Assembly (NCBI GenBank): GCA_041399085.1
Contig: JAWKTM010000070.1
Coordinates: 1 to 38,488, forward strand
Origin: JAWKTM01 sp041399085
Lineage (GTDB): Bacteria; Planctomycetota; Planctomycetia; Pirellulales; Pirellulaceae
Direction of reading: 5' to 3'
Length of the DNA: 38,488 nucleotides
Shown: one piece after another, positions 19,953-29,371 of the stretch
Numbering within the stretch: the first letter of the stretch is position 1
How the letters are laid out: every line of letters starts with the position of its first letter
Translations under genes and position numbers: made by a program
The notes under the pieces: model-generated
Seen by the model: the letters and a program-made list of their open reading frames with translations, nothing else
What the model was told of the DNA's origin: nothing
Databases searched by the model: none

Positions 19953-21980
19953 ATGAACGTCCTGACTGAACTTGCCGCAGCCGTCTCCTTGCATCAGGAG
20001 GGACGAGTCGCGGACGCGTTGCCTCGATACGCCAGCGTCTTAGCCGCCGATCCGTCGCAAGCCGACGCGTGGCACCTCACCGGATTGGCCGCGCATCAAC
20101 TCGGTCAGTCGGAAACCGCCGTGAAGTATCTGTCGCGGGCCATCGAACTACATCCCAACAACGCCGAGTATCATGCCAACCTTGCAGCCGTCTTGCTATC
20201 ACGACGTCGGTTCGCCGATGCGAGTCAAGCGGCACGGCGCGCGTTGGAGTTCGATCCTAATTCCGTAGTCGCCATCACTCACCTCGGCGTCTCACTGCGA
20301 GGTCTAAACCAGCGGGACGACGCGGAACGGTGCTTTCGCCTTGCTCGCCTCATGGAACCTACCTATGTCGCGGCCCGAATTCACTTAGCTGATTTGCTAT
20401 GGGAAATGGAACATCATGATGAGTCATGTCAAGAGCTACGCGCGTGTATTGAACTGGAACCGGAACGCGTCGATTGGTGGACTTGTCTGGGACAGCGGCT
20501 GCATGCGCGGGGGCGTCTCGTGGAAGCCGATTTTGCGTATCAACACGCCGTCCAACAACAACCGGATACCGCGCCTTTGTGGATGGAGTACGGGCAACTC
20601 CAGCAGGATTTAGACAGGTTGGATGAGGCCCGTGAATGTTATCTCACAGCCGCCGAGCTGGATCCGAGCGACTCTCGGCCCTGGCTATCTCTCGGAGTCC
20701 TGTACGACGCCCGTGGGCAATGGGAGTTGTCGCTTGACGCCTATGAACAGGCCGCTCGCAGACGCTCGAACATTGCCGAGTTATGGACGAATCGAGGACT
20801 CGCCTTGCGAGCCCTCGATCGACACGCGGAGGCCGTTGACGCATTCCGTCGGTCACTTGAAGTGGACAGGCACTTTGCGCGGGCCTATGAATGCTTGGCC
20901 GTCTCGGCAAGGTTAGGGCACGGCGAAGTCACGAACGCGGATTGTGAGAATATCCAGCAACGCTTGGAAATGCTTGATCTGTCGGACGCCGACCGCTCAC
21001 AATTGAACTTTGCCTTGGCTACCGTCACCGAGGCTGAACGTGACTATGACGCGGCGTTCGGCCACTATTCGGCGGCCAATCGCGCCGTTCAACACCGATA
21101 CCGCCATACGCTGTGGTCTTATGATCCACGCATCCACACCCAATACGTCGACCGCTTAATCGAAGTGTTCAGCCACGGCTTGTTCGAGCGATTGGCCGAC
21201 GTGGGGGATCTGTCGAATCGGCTAGTGTTCGTGGTGGGGATGCCTCGCAGCGGAACATCGCTGGTCGAGCAGATTTTGGCCTCGCATCCCGATGTACATG
21301 GCGCGGGCGAGCTAACGGAAGTTGGCAAGCGAATCTCCGAACTCGTCGCTCGTTGTAATCAATCGCATCCCCGCAGCATGTTTCCTGAATGCCTACTGGA
21401 AAGTGACCCTAAATGGCTCGTTGAACTGGCGCACCGCCACATGGACCGGCTTACCGAGATCAATTCGACGGCGCCCCGCGTCGTCGACAAACTGCCAATG
21501 AACTATCTGAACCTGGGACTGATTGCGGTCTTGTTTCCACAGGCGACCGTCTTGCACTGCCGCCGTGATCCGCGCGATACGTGTGTCTCCTGCTTTCGGC
21601 AGAACTTCTCGGCGCCAGGCATTGCGAGTCTCACATCTGACTTAAGCTGGTTGGGACACTATTATAAAGCGTACGAGCGGATGATGCGTCACTGGAAGGA
21701 TGTATTGCCACTTACTCTCCGGGATGTGGTCTACGAGCAGTTGGTCGACGATCAGGCGACGGTGAGCCGTGAAATCATCAACGCTTGCGGACTGCCATGG
21801 GACGAGCGCTGTCTTAACTTTAACGCCACGGAGCGGCATGTACTTACCGCCAGCCAGCAGCAGGTGCGCCAGCCGATCTATCGAAGTTCCGTGGGAAGTT
21901 GGAAACGGTATGAGTCACACCTTGCGCCGTTGCTTGAATCACTTGGCGCACTAGCTGGCGACGAGCAGCCATTGCGATAG
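19953..21980 (+). CDS. TPR-sulfotransferase fusion protein
   Basis: The first 400 or so of the 675 residues consist of tandem TPR units of about 34 residues (such as ADAWHLTGLAAHQLGQSETAVKYLSRAIELHPNN). The C-terminal 250 residues form a PAPS-dependent sulfotransferase domain. LVFVVGMPRSGTSLVEQILASHP at about residue 424 is the 5'-phosphosulfate-binding loop, and LHCRRDPRDTCVSCFRQNF is the 3'-phosphate-binding block. Together they suggest transfer of sulfate from PAPS to a protein or glycan acceptor that the TPR part recruits. The same architecture occurs in many planctomycetes and proteobacteria. I chose the ATG at 19953 over a TTG at 19929. There is no signal peptide, so it acts in the cytoplasm. 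It ends 20 bases before the convergent beta-helix gene. Confidence 0.88.
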   Translation: MNVLTELAAAVSLHQEGRVADALPRYASVLAADPSQADAWHLTGLAAHQLGQSETAVKYLSRAIELHPNNAEYHANLAAVLLSRRRFADASQAARRALEFDPNSVVAITHLGVSLRGLNQRDDAERCFRLARLMEPTYVAARIHLADLLWEMEHHDESCQELRACIELEPERVDWWTCLGQRLHARGRLVEADFAYQHAVQQQPDTAPLWMEYGQLQQDLDRLDEARECYLTAAELDPSDSRPWLSLGVLYDARGQWELSLDAYEQAARRRSNIAELWTNRGLALRALDRHAEAVDAFRRSLEVDRHFARAYECLAVSARLGHGEVTNADCENIQQRLEMLDLSDADRSQLNFALATVTEAERDYDAAFGHYSAANRAVQHRYRHTLWSYDPRIHTQYVDRLIEVFSHGLFERLADVGDLSNRLVFVVGMPRSGTSLVEQILASHPDVHGAGELTEVGKRISELVARCNQSHPRSMFPECLLESDPKWLVELAHRHMDRLTEINSTAPRVVDKLPMNYLNLGLIAVLFPQATVLHCRRDPRDTCVSCFRQNFSAPGIASLTSDLSWLGHYYKAYERMMRHWKDVLPLTLRDVVYEQLVDDQATVSREIINACGLPWDERCLNFNATERHVLTASQQQVRQPIYRSSVGSWKRYESHLAPLLESLGALAGDEQPLR

Positions 21981-22000
21981 TCGAGCCAATTCACCGACGG

Positions 22001-23494
22001 CTACTTGTGCTCGATCCATTTAAGCACTCGCACGGACCCGTCAGAATCCGAGTACTCGTAGGCGCCGATATCGAACACGTGGTGGGCTGGACGCGACTCG
22101 CCATCCATATCCGTCGTGAAGCCCGCCGATAGGTCGGTTCCCGAGTTGATCGCCGGCGACCCCTTCGCTAAATGAAAATCTCCAGTTGCCGCGTTCACGA
22201 AGCGCGCTTGTTTCAACACATTCGAATCACTGGGCGTCACGCCGCTATACGCCGTGGAAAAGCCATCGAGCAGATTGTGAGACTGGGTCACCGTCCCATT
22301 CGAACATCGCATGGCCACGCCGCTTGAACAATTCCCGGCAAGAATGTTATTCCGCATGGTGACACTGCCTGCTTCCACCTTCAAGCCACTCGCCCACGGC
22401 AGCATCTGTGCGAATGTGTTGTTCATGAACTCACGGCTCGGCGAACTGCCTCGCAGAACTTGCGAAAGGACCCCTTGATGAAACTTCGTAAAGATGCTGT
22501 TGCGAACGTGAATGGGGCCGCCCTCCAAGTAGACGGCCCATCCCCAGTTGCTCTCGCCACGTCCCTCGAAACGACACCGGTCGATCAGTGTCGTGTTCGC
22601 ATTGTTTTGGAAGAAGCCATGTTTCGAGCCGGTAGACTGACAATTGACCAGCGTTACGTGCCCCCCTTGTTCGGCGAAGAAGCCAAACGTCGTGTTGTTC
22701 TCGCTCGAAACATTCTCCAAGACAACGCTGCCATATCGCACGACTGGGCCGTTGGTGTTATTGGCAACTCTCCAGTTGTTCGTCGCCTGATCGTTCACGG
22801 TCAGATTACAGGTGTCATACATGACGCTATACCAACCATTGCCCGTGATGTTGGTGTTCTTGAGCAGCAGATTTTGGTTGCTGGCGTGGACAAGTCGGAG
22901 GCCATAAGTATTTCCTGAGATCGTGCAGTCGACAAACTCATGGCGGTTGTTGTCATCCCAAGTTGCCGTTGGTTGGTTCATGCAGCTCCAAATGGCCCAA
23001 TCTTTTCCTCCGGTGAACGTGCTGTTGGAGACCCGAAGACGTGAATTGTAGTGAGCGTATACCGCGGTTTTCATGTTTCCGGTGAAGGATGTGCCATCGA
23101 TGGTCACGGGCGAATAGCCGGTGTAGATGGCGTAATGATTCTTGCAGTTCTGAAAGGCGCAGTTCGCCACATTGAATGACACGTCGCCCCAGCTCATCCA
23201 GGCCGCGCCGCAATCCTTCAGTGTCACGTTTCGCAGGGCGACGTTGCTGGAATACGAATAACCTAGCCGTTGGGGCAAATCCTCCAACGTGACGTTCTCG
23301 ATCGTCAAGTTACTAGCGTCGCGTACATGCAGCAGATTGTAATTGTCCCGAAACACCCACCGGTCCAAGTTGGAGTTGTTTAGATTCCAATTGCAGCCGT
23401 ACAGTCCCACGGCGTAGCCATAAAAGCCGTTGTGGCCTCGGATGGTCGTACCCGTTAGATCAATTAGGCTGTCGTGGGTGTAACAGATCAGCAA
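22001..23494 (-). CDS. Giant secreted beta-helix protein, C-terminal piece
   Basis: This 497-codon piece is the end of the protein that starts at 27552. It consists of right-handed parallel beta-helix coils with recurrent N-x-T/F and S-x-F patterns (SRLRVSNSTFTGGKDWAIWS, VTMRNNILAGNCSSGVAMR), and closes with GDFHLAKGSPAINSGTDL...FDIGAYEYSD, the choice-of-anchor Q type ending. The apparent start (a TTG at 23494) has no ribosome site and is an artefact of two missing bases: an A in a run of 5 (23531-23535) and a G in a run of 3 (23496-23498). With those restored the sequence reads LKNCTIENNGSDGRGLLICYTHDSL without a break. The gene ends convergently with the TPR-sulfotransferase gene. Confidence 0.8.
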   Translation of the reverse strand: MLICYTHDSLIDLTGTTIRGHNGFYGYAVGLYGCNWNLNNSNLDRWVFRDNYNLLHVRDASNLTIENVTLEDLPQRLGYSYSSNVALRNVTLKDCGAAWMSWGDVSFNVANCAFQNCKNHYAIYTGYSPVTIDGTSFTGNMKTAVYAHYNSRLRVSNSTFTGGKDWAIWSCMNQPTATWDDNNRHEFVDCTISGNTYGLRLVHASNQNLLLKNTNITGNGWYSVMYDTCNLTVNDQATNNWRVANNTNGPVVRYGSVVLENVSSENNTTFGFFAEQGGHVTLVNCQSTGSKHGFFQNNANTTLIDRCRFEGRGESNWGWAVYLEGGPIHVRNSIFTKFHQGVLSQVLRGSSPSREFMNNTFAQMLPWASGLKVEAGSVTMRNNILAGNCSSGVAMRCSNGTVTQSHNLLDGFSTAYSGVTPSDSNVLKQARFVNAATGDFHLAKGSPAINSGTDLSAGFTTDMDGESRPAHHVFDIGAYEYSDSDGSVRVLKWIEHK

Positions 23495-24308
23495 ACCCGC
23501 CCGTCGCTGCCGTTATTCTCGATCGTACAGTTTTTAGAGCAGCCCGACCCGCGAGCTTTACTCCCAACTGGGAGTTGTTGCTAAAATGGCATCCGGTTGC
23601 CTCGATAAAGGGGCACGACCAAGCCACCATTCCAACGCCCGAGTCCCTGAACGTCGAGTTCGATACGGTCAACGACGAGCCGACGGCCGTCAAATCCTCC
23701 ACAATTCCGCGCCGCAAGGTAATGTCCGAAATTTCGTACTGTCCCTTGGTCAAATAAATGTTGAAGTCGTTGTCGACGGGTAGCGAATTGTCCATCGTGA
23801 GCGGAGTAATGGCCACGTTGGAGTCTTCGCCATATACTCCGATGCGATTTGCCGTGATGACACAATTGGAGAAGGCCAGTGGGGTGTTACAACGCAGTAA
23901 GGCGACTCCGATATGGTTGCTCTTGAAAACGCACTGCGTTACATCCGTGGCCAGCGAGGTTGCCAGGCCGTAGCCCGTGCTTTGTCGTTGAAAGACGCAG
24001 TTCCGCACGGTGAAGCTGAGATTGCCGTCGCCTAGCAGACCCGCATGGCGCGACGTCGTTTCCGTCGCCTGGGCATTATCCTCGAACGTGCAACCATCGG
24101 CAGTGAAGCGACAGCCGCCGGTCACCAGCATGCCGGTGCCGCGAGCGTTGCGGATAGTGGCATCGCGCTTCGATCTGACCGCCCGTGATATAAATCCCAT
24201 GAGAGACGCCCTGTAGGTCGAACGGGGAAAGAAACGTGGAATCGAGTCGCATCCTGCATTGAAACAGGTGCAACGCGCGGAACAGGCTGTTCGTGACCGT
24301 TGTTCCAT
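23460..24308 (-). CDS. Giant secreted beta-helix protein, fourth frame piece
   Basis: This piece supplies the coils from DATIRNARGTGMLVTGGCRFTADGC onward to SQLGVKLAGRAAL. The useful coding part is about 24170-23535; the rest at each end is out-of-frame reading. It joins the preceding piece through one extra base near 24161-24180 (ITGG...SKRDATIRNARG) and the following piece through two missing bases near 23496-23535. It shows the same beta-helix ladder pattern as its neighbours, so it is not an independent gene. Confidence 0.65.
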   Translation of the reverse strand: MEQRSRTACSARCTCFNAGCDSIPRFFPRSTYRASLMGFISRAVRSKRDATIRNARGTGMLVTGGCRFTADGCTFEDNAQATETTSRHAGLLGDGNLSFTVRNCVFQRQSTGYGLATSLATDVTQCVFKSNHIGVALLRCNTPLAFSNCVITANRIGVYGEDSNVAITPLTMDNSLPVDNDFNIYLTKGQYEISDITLRRGIVEDLTAVGSSLTVSNSTFRDSGVGMVAWSCPFIEATGCHFSNNSQLGVKLAGRAALKTVRSRITAATGGFADLLHPRQPN

Positions 24309-24888
24309 TGAATACGACGTCCCCCGTTTCGCTGCCCTGTAACCACACGCCCGTTTGATTGTTGTCGATCCGACAATTACTGAAGACGCCCTTGCCTTGC
24401 AGGAATATGGCGGTCGTCGCTGGGTTGACGCTCGGCGAGATGCGATGCCCCAACCACTGGCAGTTGGTGGCCCGTAGATCGGAGCTTTCCGCCGCGTAGA
24501 GACCGATTAAATTGTTGCGAAATACGACGTTGGTCAAGCGCAGAATGTTTCGCTGGGTAATTAATGCGTAGTTGGAATAATCCTTAATGACCAGATCACG
24601 GAGTGTGAGTCGACCGTCGACGGCCTTGAGCAAACTGGGGGCGCGGTCAAGGTTCCACGAATCGTTCCATGTGGACGAGAGTTCGATATCGCAGTCCGCG
24701 AGTTCCAGACTGTAGCGGCTGGAATTGGAGAACGTGCAACCCACCAGCGCGATCTCCCCTTGCGATTTGGCGCGTTCCAAGGCAATCGGCGTTCCATTGT
24801 TATCGAATACGCAATGCTCCCAACGTGGCGCGCGGCCCGCCGGCGCATTGGGATCGGCGGCCGTTCGCACGACGACGCGCGTTCCCAC
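24076..24888 (-). CDS. Giant secreted beta-helix protein, third frame piece
   Basis: The coils from SEATRLERAVAFTAKSC (the in-frame start lies upstream, near 24960) through VVRTAADPNAPAGRAPRWEHCVFDNNG to GVSHGIYITGG are read here. The useful part is about 24960-24170. Like the neighbouring pieces it has ladders of short strands ending in Asn (CTFSNSSRYSLELADCDIEL, NVVFRNNLIGLYAAESS). The ATG at 24888 is internal and has no ribosome site. Confidence 0.65.
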   Translation of the reverse strand: MGTRVVVRTAADPNAPAGRAPRWEHCVFDNNGTPIALERAKSQGEIALVGCTFSNSSRYSLELADCDIELSSTWNDSWNLDRAPSLLKAVDGRLTLRDLVIKDYSNYALITQRNILRLTNVVFRNNLIGLYAAESSDLRATNCQWLGHRISPSVNPATTAIFLQGKGVFSNCRIDNNQTGVWLQGSETGDVVFNGTTVTNSLFRALHLFQCRMRLDSTFLSPFDLQGVSHGIYITGGQIEARCHYPQRSRHRHAGDRRLSLHCRWLHVRG

Positions 24889-25231
24889 AAGGCACTGGTC
24901 GATCCGGCAAGATTTGGCGGTGAAGGCGACGGCACGTTCCAGCCGCGTCGCCTCGGACGCACTGCGTGAACCGCGTGCCGTCCAGATTCGCCGAGCTGTC
25001 GCGTACTAGGAGCCCGATACTGCAGCGTTTGAATTCGCCACGGTCATAGCGTACCGAGGAGTTCGAGATAGCGGCGGCTCCCAATCCGAGGAAATTGCAG
25101 TTGGCAAACTGAATCCCCGTGGCATCGCTCAATAGGACACCGGCGCCGCGCGTGCCGTAATTGCCGTCGGTAAATGTTAGACCGTCGAAGTGAACGTGAT
25201 TCGCGTTGGAGAGCGTCAAGGTGGTGGCCAT
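24800..25231 (-). CDS. Giant secreted beta-helix protein, second frame piece
   Basis: Only the first 90 codons or so (25231 to about 24970) are genuine: TLTLSNANHVHFDGLTFTDGNYG and FANCNFLGLGAAAISNSSV continue the second beta-helix module. The join to the N-terminal piece is a missing A near 25242 (SPKSSTMATTLTL when restored), and the exit is one extra base near 24950-24985. Residues after NLDG are out-of-frame. Confidence 0.6.
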   Translation of the reverse strand: MATTLTLSNANHVHFDGLTFTDGNYGTRGAGVLLSDATGIQFANCNFLGLGAAAISNSSVRYDRGEFKRCSIGLLVRDSSANLDGTRFTQCVRGDAAGTCRRLHRQILPDRPVPCGNARRRANGRRSQCAGGPRATLGALRIR

Positions 25232-27552
25232 CGTGGACGACTTGGGCTGTATAAAACGGCGCCAGGTGTTTCCGCGATGAATCTAATTGGTCGATCGGCT
25301 CGGCCGCTACGAGCTAGGATGAATGTCTCGGGATACGTTCCCGCGCGAATGTGGATTTGTGTGTTGGGGCCGGCCAACGAACAGGCTTTTTCCAAGGTGC
25401 GATAGGCTTGCCCCCAGTTAGTGCCGGTGTTGGCGTCGTTGCCATTGGTCGCCACATAGAGCACGCGATCAACCGTCACTTCGCCTTCGTAACACCCCAT
25501 GTCGAGGGCCGTTCCGCTTGGCCGAGCATTGCCTAGCAAATCATGGGAGAGGGCGCTCAGCGTAAAGCCGGTCAAGTCAAAGTCGGCTTGCCAAGGAGCG
25601 ATACCCGCATCGATGGCCGGCGAGCCTTCCGACAAGCGAAAGTCCGTATCACTGACGAACGCGGGATTGCTGTTGCTACCGCCGATGCGAGTGATGTTTC
25701 CGTACGTCGCGACGCGGTTTCCGTAGAGTAGCGAGTGGGCGATTTCCCCCGAAACCGAACGTTGATTGATCCCAAAATCGCGATTCATGGCGACGATCGA
25801 GTTTCTCACATACGTCGATCCGGCTTCGTTCAAGATGCCTGACTCGCCGTTTCCGACCACCGTGCAAAGGAATAGACTGCTCTTGCAATGCGTCACGCCC
25901 GTGGGCGCGTGTCGCACGCCCGAGGCTCGATTGCCGGCGATCAGGCAGTTGCGAATCAAGATCTGCGAGTTATTGAGCCTCACACCGTTGTCACGGTTGC
26001 CAATGATTTGGCAGCGCTCGGCGACAACTCGCGTAACGGCCGCTGAATTGGTCGTAAGATCGAGTCCGTCTTTAGCATTATTTTGGATGGTGCAACCCAC
26101 TAACAATGCACGGGCCGCCAAATCGACATCGAAACCATCATCCCCATTTTCCTCGATGATGGTCCCCTCGACGACCACGTACGACGAGTTGGAAATGTCG
26201 ATTCCATCATCCGTTCCATGATGAATCCGGCAACCAGTGATTAACAGTGCGGCATTATTCTTGATGGATACAAGGTTATCGCCTCCGGACACGTCGCAGC
26301 GGGACATGATGTTGCCGCTGCCGCCGTTCCATTTGAGAAAGTCTCCCGCGCCCGTGAGCTTGAAGCCGTGCAACGTAAAGTTCTGCAACGCATTCATCGT
26401 TAGGTTGCCGTTCAGGTGGACTTCCCCAGCGTCCCCGGTATTTTGTCCGGTGGAATCCGCGATGAAGTGAACTCGGCGGTCCGCGGAGCCGCCCTTGCTG
26501 AAAGTCACGTTCTCCGCATAGGTTCCGGCGCCGACGTAAACCGTATCTCCGGGAATGACCGAGGCGGCTGCTTTGTTGACGGTGCGAAATGCCCGATTCA
26601 TGGTCCGCCCATCGTTGCTATCGCTGCCGCTGGCGCGAACGTAGTAGACACCCGGCTCTGGCGTCGACATATCTCCGCAATCGGGAGACGAAGTGCGCGT
26701 GCCGGTGGTTGTCGGCACCACGGCAATGGTCGTATAGGCGTTACGAGACTGCCATCGACTTATCGTGTAGAACACGCCCGTTGTATTGGGAATTGGATTA
26801 AGTTGCACCCAGTCGTCGCCCCAAGACGTACAGCAGTTTCCGCGAGTCCATTCGGATTTGAACTCGTAGCCATTGATCGTGAAGCGCACGTAGTACGGGT
26901 ATTGTCCCGTATTGTCAGTCGTCAGCGTGCCCTGATATTCAGAGGACCAAGTGTATGAACCAGTATGCATCCGGCAACGAAAGTTTACGGTTTGGCCCTG
27001 CGTTAGCGTTACCTTCAGCCGTTCTCGATAGGATGTGTTTTGCGAATAAACTCGGCCAGCGTCCGACCAGGTAAACTCGCCGAATGGGATACCATTAGCG
27101 GCATCCTCCGTCCCAAAATCGACTGCCACGACAACCTCGCGACTTGTGCTCGGAGGTGTGGGGTTTGTGGGAGTCGTTGGCGTTGGCGTTGTCGGTGTGG
27201 ATCCCGAGCCACCGCCATAGTCCAGCGCTACCGACCAATTCGCGACGTGTCCATTGGACAGTGTGGCAGTTTCGTTACAGTAGTTTCCGCTGCTCGGAAT
27301 CGTATGGTTATAGTTGACGACACCATCCGACGACGTGGCGGTTACCGTGCGGCCAGAAAGGGTGCATGAGAGCGAGACACCGTCAAAGCTGCAATTGGCC
27401 GATGCGCTGCCAAACCCCTGTCCACTGCTACCCGATCCGTCGCTCCCCGCTGTGTTGACGATTGCAACAACGACAAGATCCCTAGCTTGCGTCGGAGTAA
27501 TGCCGAGCGTGAGGATGGACGCAATCACAAAAAGAAGACGACCACGCGACAT
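25216..27552 (-). CDS. Giant secreted right-handed beta-helix protein, N-terminal piece
   Basis: The 778-residue piece starts with a signal peptide (SRGRLLFVIASILTLGITPTQA), a Gly/Ser-rich beta domain, a Thr/Pro linker (about 115-138) and a second beta domain with CCTSWGDDW. From about residue 305 comes a complete module: a DUF1565-like opening (YYVRASGSDSNDGRTMNRAF, then GDTVYVGAGTYAENV), parallel beta-helix coils, and a choice-of-anchor Q-like close (SEGSPAIDAG, then ALDMGCYEG). A second DUF1565-like opening follows at once (VLYVATNGNDANTGTNWGQAYRTL) and continues in the downstream pieces. The intact gene would encode about 1,850 residues (22001-27552), exported and probably binding or modifying polysaccharide; family alone does not give the substrate. 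The ATG has GGCGGAA just upstream. The piece stops early because of a missing A near 25242. Confidence 0.85.
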   Translation of the reverse strand: MSRGRLLFVIASILTLGITPTQARDLVVVAIVNTAGSDGSGSSGQGFGSASANCSFDGVSLSCTLSGRTVTATSSDGVVNYNHTIPSSGNYCNETATLSNGHVANWSVALDYGGGSGSTPTTPTPTTPTNPTPPSTSREVVVAVDFGTEDAANGIPFGEFTWSDAGRVYSQNTSYRERLKVTLTQGQTVNFRCRMHTGSYTWSSEYQGTLTTDNTGQYPYYVRFTINGYEFKSEWTRGNCCTSWGDDWVQLNPIPNTTGVFYTISRWQSRNAYTTIAVVPTTTGTRTSSPDCGDMSTPEPGVYYVRASGSDSNDGRTMNRAFRTVNKAAASVIPGDTVYVGAGTYAENVTFSKGGSADRRVHFIADSTGQNTGDAGEVHLNGNLTMNALQNFTLHGFKLTGAGDFLKWNGGSGNIMSRCDVSGGDNLVSIKNNAALLITGCRIHHGTDDGIDISNSSYVVVEGTIIEENGDDGFDVDLAARALLVGCTIQNNAKDGLDLTTNSAAVTRVVAERCQIIGNRDNGVRLNNSQILIRNCLIAGNRASGVRHAPTGVTHCKSSLFLCTVVGNGESGILNEAGSTYVRNSIVAMNRDFGINQRSVSGEIAHSLLYGNRVATYGNITRIGGSNSNPAFVSDTDFRLSEGSPAIDAGIAPWQADFDLTGFTLSALSHDLLGNARPSGTALDMGCYEGEVTVDRVLYVATNGNDANTGTNWGQAYRTLEKACSLAGPNTQIHIRAGTYPETFILARSGRADRPIRFIAETPGAVLYSPSRPRWPPP

Positions 27553-27807
27553 AACATTCCGCCCCGGAAAGATGGGTTGAGTGCTGGCGGCTCAGACGCG
27601 ATGCAAGGATGCGCATGCGGGGATCGACTGCCACCACGAGTGCCTACATCGCAAATGTATGACGGAATGGCGAACCAGGACGGCTTGGTCAAGCGAAACG
27701 GCCAGGGGCCGAGCTCGGTGCGCGACCGGTCGTCTCGGTATCGGCAAATTAGGGGATGGAGGGTCGCATGTGGCTGCTAGAGTCCAGTCGCCAGCGCGCC
27801 CGAATCC

Positions 27808-28914
27808 CTACCACCGCATCACGGCGGCGCCCCAAGCCAAACCCGCGCCGAATCCGCACATCAGAATATGGTCGCCATTGCGAATTCGCCCGGCGCGGTG
27901 GGCTTCGTCCAGGACCAACGGCATGCTGCCCGCCGAGGTGTTGCCGTAGCGGTCGAGGTTGACCAACACTTTCTCGCGATCGATGCCCAAGTCGCTCATG
28001 GCCGATTCGATGATGCGAACATTCGCTTGATGTAGCACCACCAAATCAAGCTCGTTGGGCGCCAATTCCGCGGCCCGCAGCACGTCGACGATGCTGTCGG
28101 CCACCATTCGCACGGCCCACTTGAACACGGCGCGGCCATCCATGCGCAGGAACTGACGTCCCGCGTCGAGCGACACCGGCGTCAACGGCTCGCGCGATCC
28201 GCCGCCAGGAATGCACAGCAAATCCGCGCCGCCGCCGTCGGCTCCCAATGTATAGGCCAGCAGACCTTGTTCGCTCTTGCCAGGCCCCAGCAGCACCGCG
28301 CCCGCTCCGTCGCCGAACAGCGGAAACGTCTTGCTGTCCACCGGATTCACCGTGCGCGACATCAAATCGGCGCCGATGACCAAAGCCCGGCGACTGGCGC
28401 CCGTTTTGATGAACTGCATCCCTGTCGCCAGGCCGTACATAAAACCGGCACAAGCCGCGTTGAGATCGAAGGCCGCGCATCGCAGCCCCAGCCGCTGCTG
28501 CACCAAACACGCGGTCGACGGAGCCGGTGAATCGGGTGTCATGGTCGCCACGATTAACAGGTCGACATCGTCACGCGCCACCTGAGCTTGCTCCAAACAA
28601 CGCGTGGCCGCCGCAACCGCCATGTCGCTGGTCGCTTCGTCGCGAGTCGCCCGACGGCGAGCCCGAATGCCAGTGCGTTGCACGATCCAATCCGCGTCGT
28701 AACCGTGCTCGGCTAGATCCTCGTTCCGAACTTCATTAGCCGGAGCGTAGGCGCCGGTGGCCAGAATCTGAACGCCCGTCAGCGAATGCAAGCGCAGGCC
28801 GGAGGGTACCGTCAACTTGGGATCGACGGCTCCGTTGGATCGGAAAGCCGCGCGCGAAGTAACTTCGCCAGAATCCGTCCCGGCCTGTTCCTGCTGTGAA
28901 ACAATGGATGCCAT
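27808..28914 (-). CDS. fabH: 3-oxoacyl-ACP synthase III (KAS III)
   Basis: KAS III condenses acetyl-CoA with malonyl-ACP to start fatty acid synthesis. The catalytic triad is complete: Cys155 in LNAACAGFMYG, His295 in LHQANVR and Asn325 in GNTSAGS. The C-terminal GFGAGLAWG is also typical. From the ATG at 28914 the protein is 368 residues, about 45 more than usual, owing to an N-terminal stretch (MASIVSQQEQAGTDSGEV...) with no known role; a later start near GVQILATGAYAP cannot be excluded. The frame is open to 29322 but that extension has no similarity. A TATACT at 29080-29075 on the minus strand could be a -10 box without a clear -35. No plsX or other fab gene is adjacent, so the usual operon is absent. 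Confidence 0.93.
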   Translation of the reverse strand: MASIVSQQEQAGTDSGEVTSRAAFRSNGAVDPKLTVPSGLRLHSLTGVQILATGAYAPANEVRNEDLAEHGYDADWIVQRTGIRARRRATRDEATSDMAVAAATRCLEQAQVARDDVDLLIVATMTPDSPAPSTACLVQQRLGLRCAAFDLNAACAGFMYGLATGMQFIKTGASRRALVIGADLMSRTVNPVDSKTFPLFGDGAGAVLLGPGKSEQGLLAYTLGADGGGADLLCIPGGGSREPLTPVSLDAGRQFLRMDGRAVFKWAVRMVADSIVDVLRAAELAPNELDLVVLHQANVRIIESAMSDLGIDREKVLVNLDRYGNTSAGSMPLVLDEAHRAGRIRNGDHILMCGFGAGLAWGAAVMRW

Positions 28915-29371
28915 GAAACCTGAGCTTCCGCTGAAGGCCGATTGCACGGGGCGCGAACGCGGCGACGGCAAACGAGCTTGCCCAAGTAATCGCTTGTTGT
29001 TGCGCCGACATGTCGCCCCACAACGGACCGACTGCCTGGGTTTTCCGCGACATGGCCGAAGCCATGAACCGGCCAGTATATCAGACTCGTCGGGCAAGCC
29101 TAGCGAAACGAGGCAATTTTCCCCGCGGCTTGCCGGTCGATTTCGGCGTTCGCCGTTAAGCCGCGCGATCTTTGTCGGTTGCAAGCGACGCGTGGGGTGG
29201 ATCGAACCTTCGACGCCGTCGCTTGAACGACCGCAACCGCCGCGCGCAAGTCCGAACCGACGCGATTCGCGACGCAATCGTTCAACGCGATCGGCGGATA
29301 TGGACACTTCGCAGCGACGCACCTACGATCAAACTCTCTCGATTTGACGACCGACCGAGGAATCCCACGCA
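28915..29371. other. Divergent intergenic region between fabH and a membrane protein gene
   Basis: Open frames cross this stretch on both strands, including an upstream extension of the fabH frame, but none resembles a protein. Apart from the TATACT at 29080-29075 (minus strand), I see no promoter pair, hairpin or RNA gene. Confidence 0.35.

Noticed and set aside
24800..24888. Overlapping minus-strand ORFs as separate small genes
   Set aside because: They are consecutive frame pieces of one beta-helix gene, with no ribosome sites of their own.
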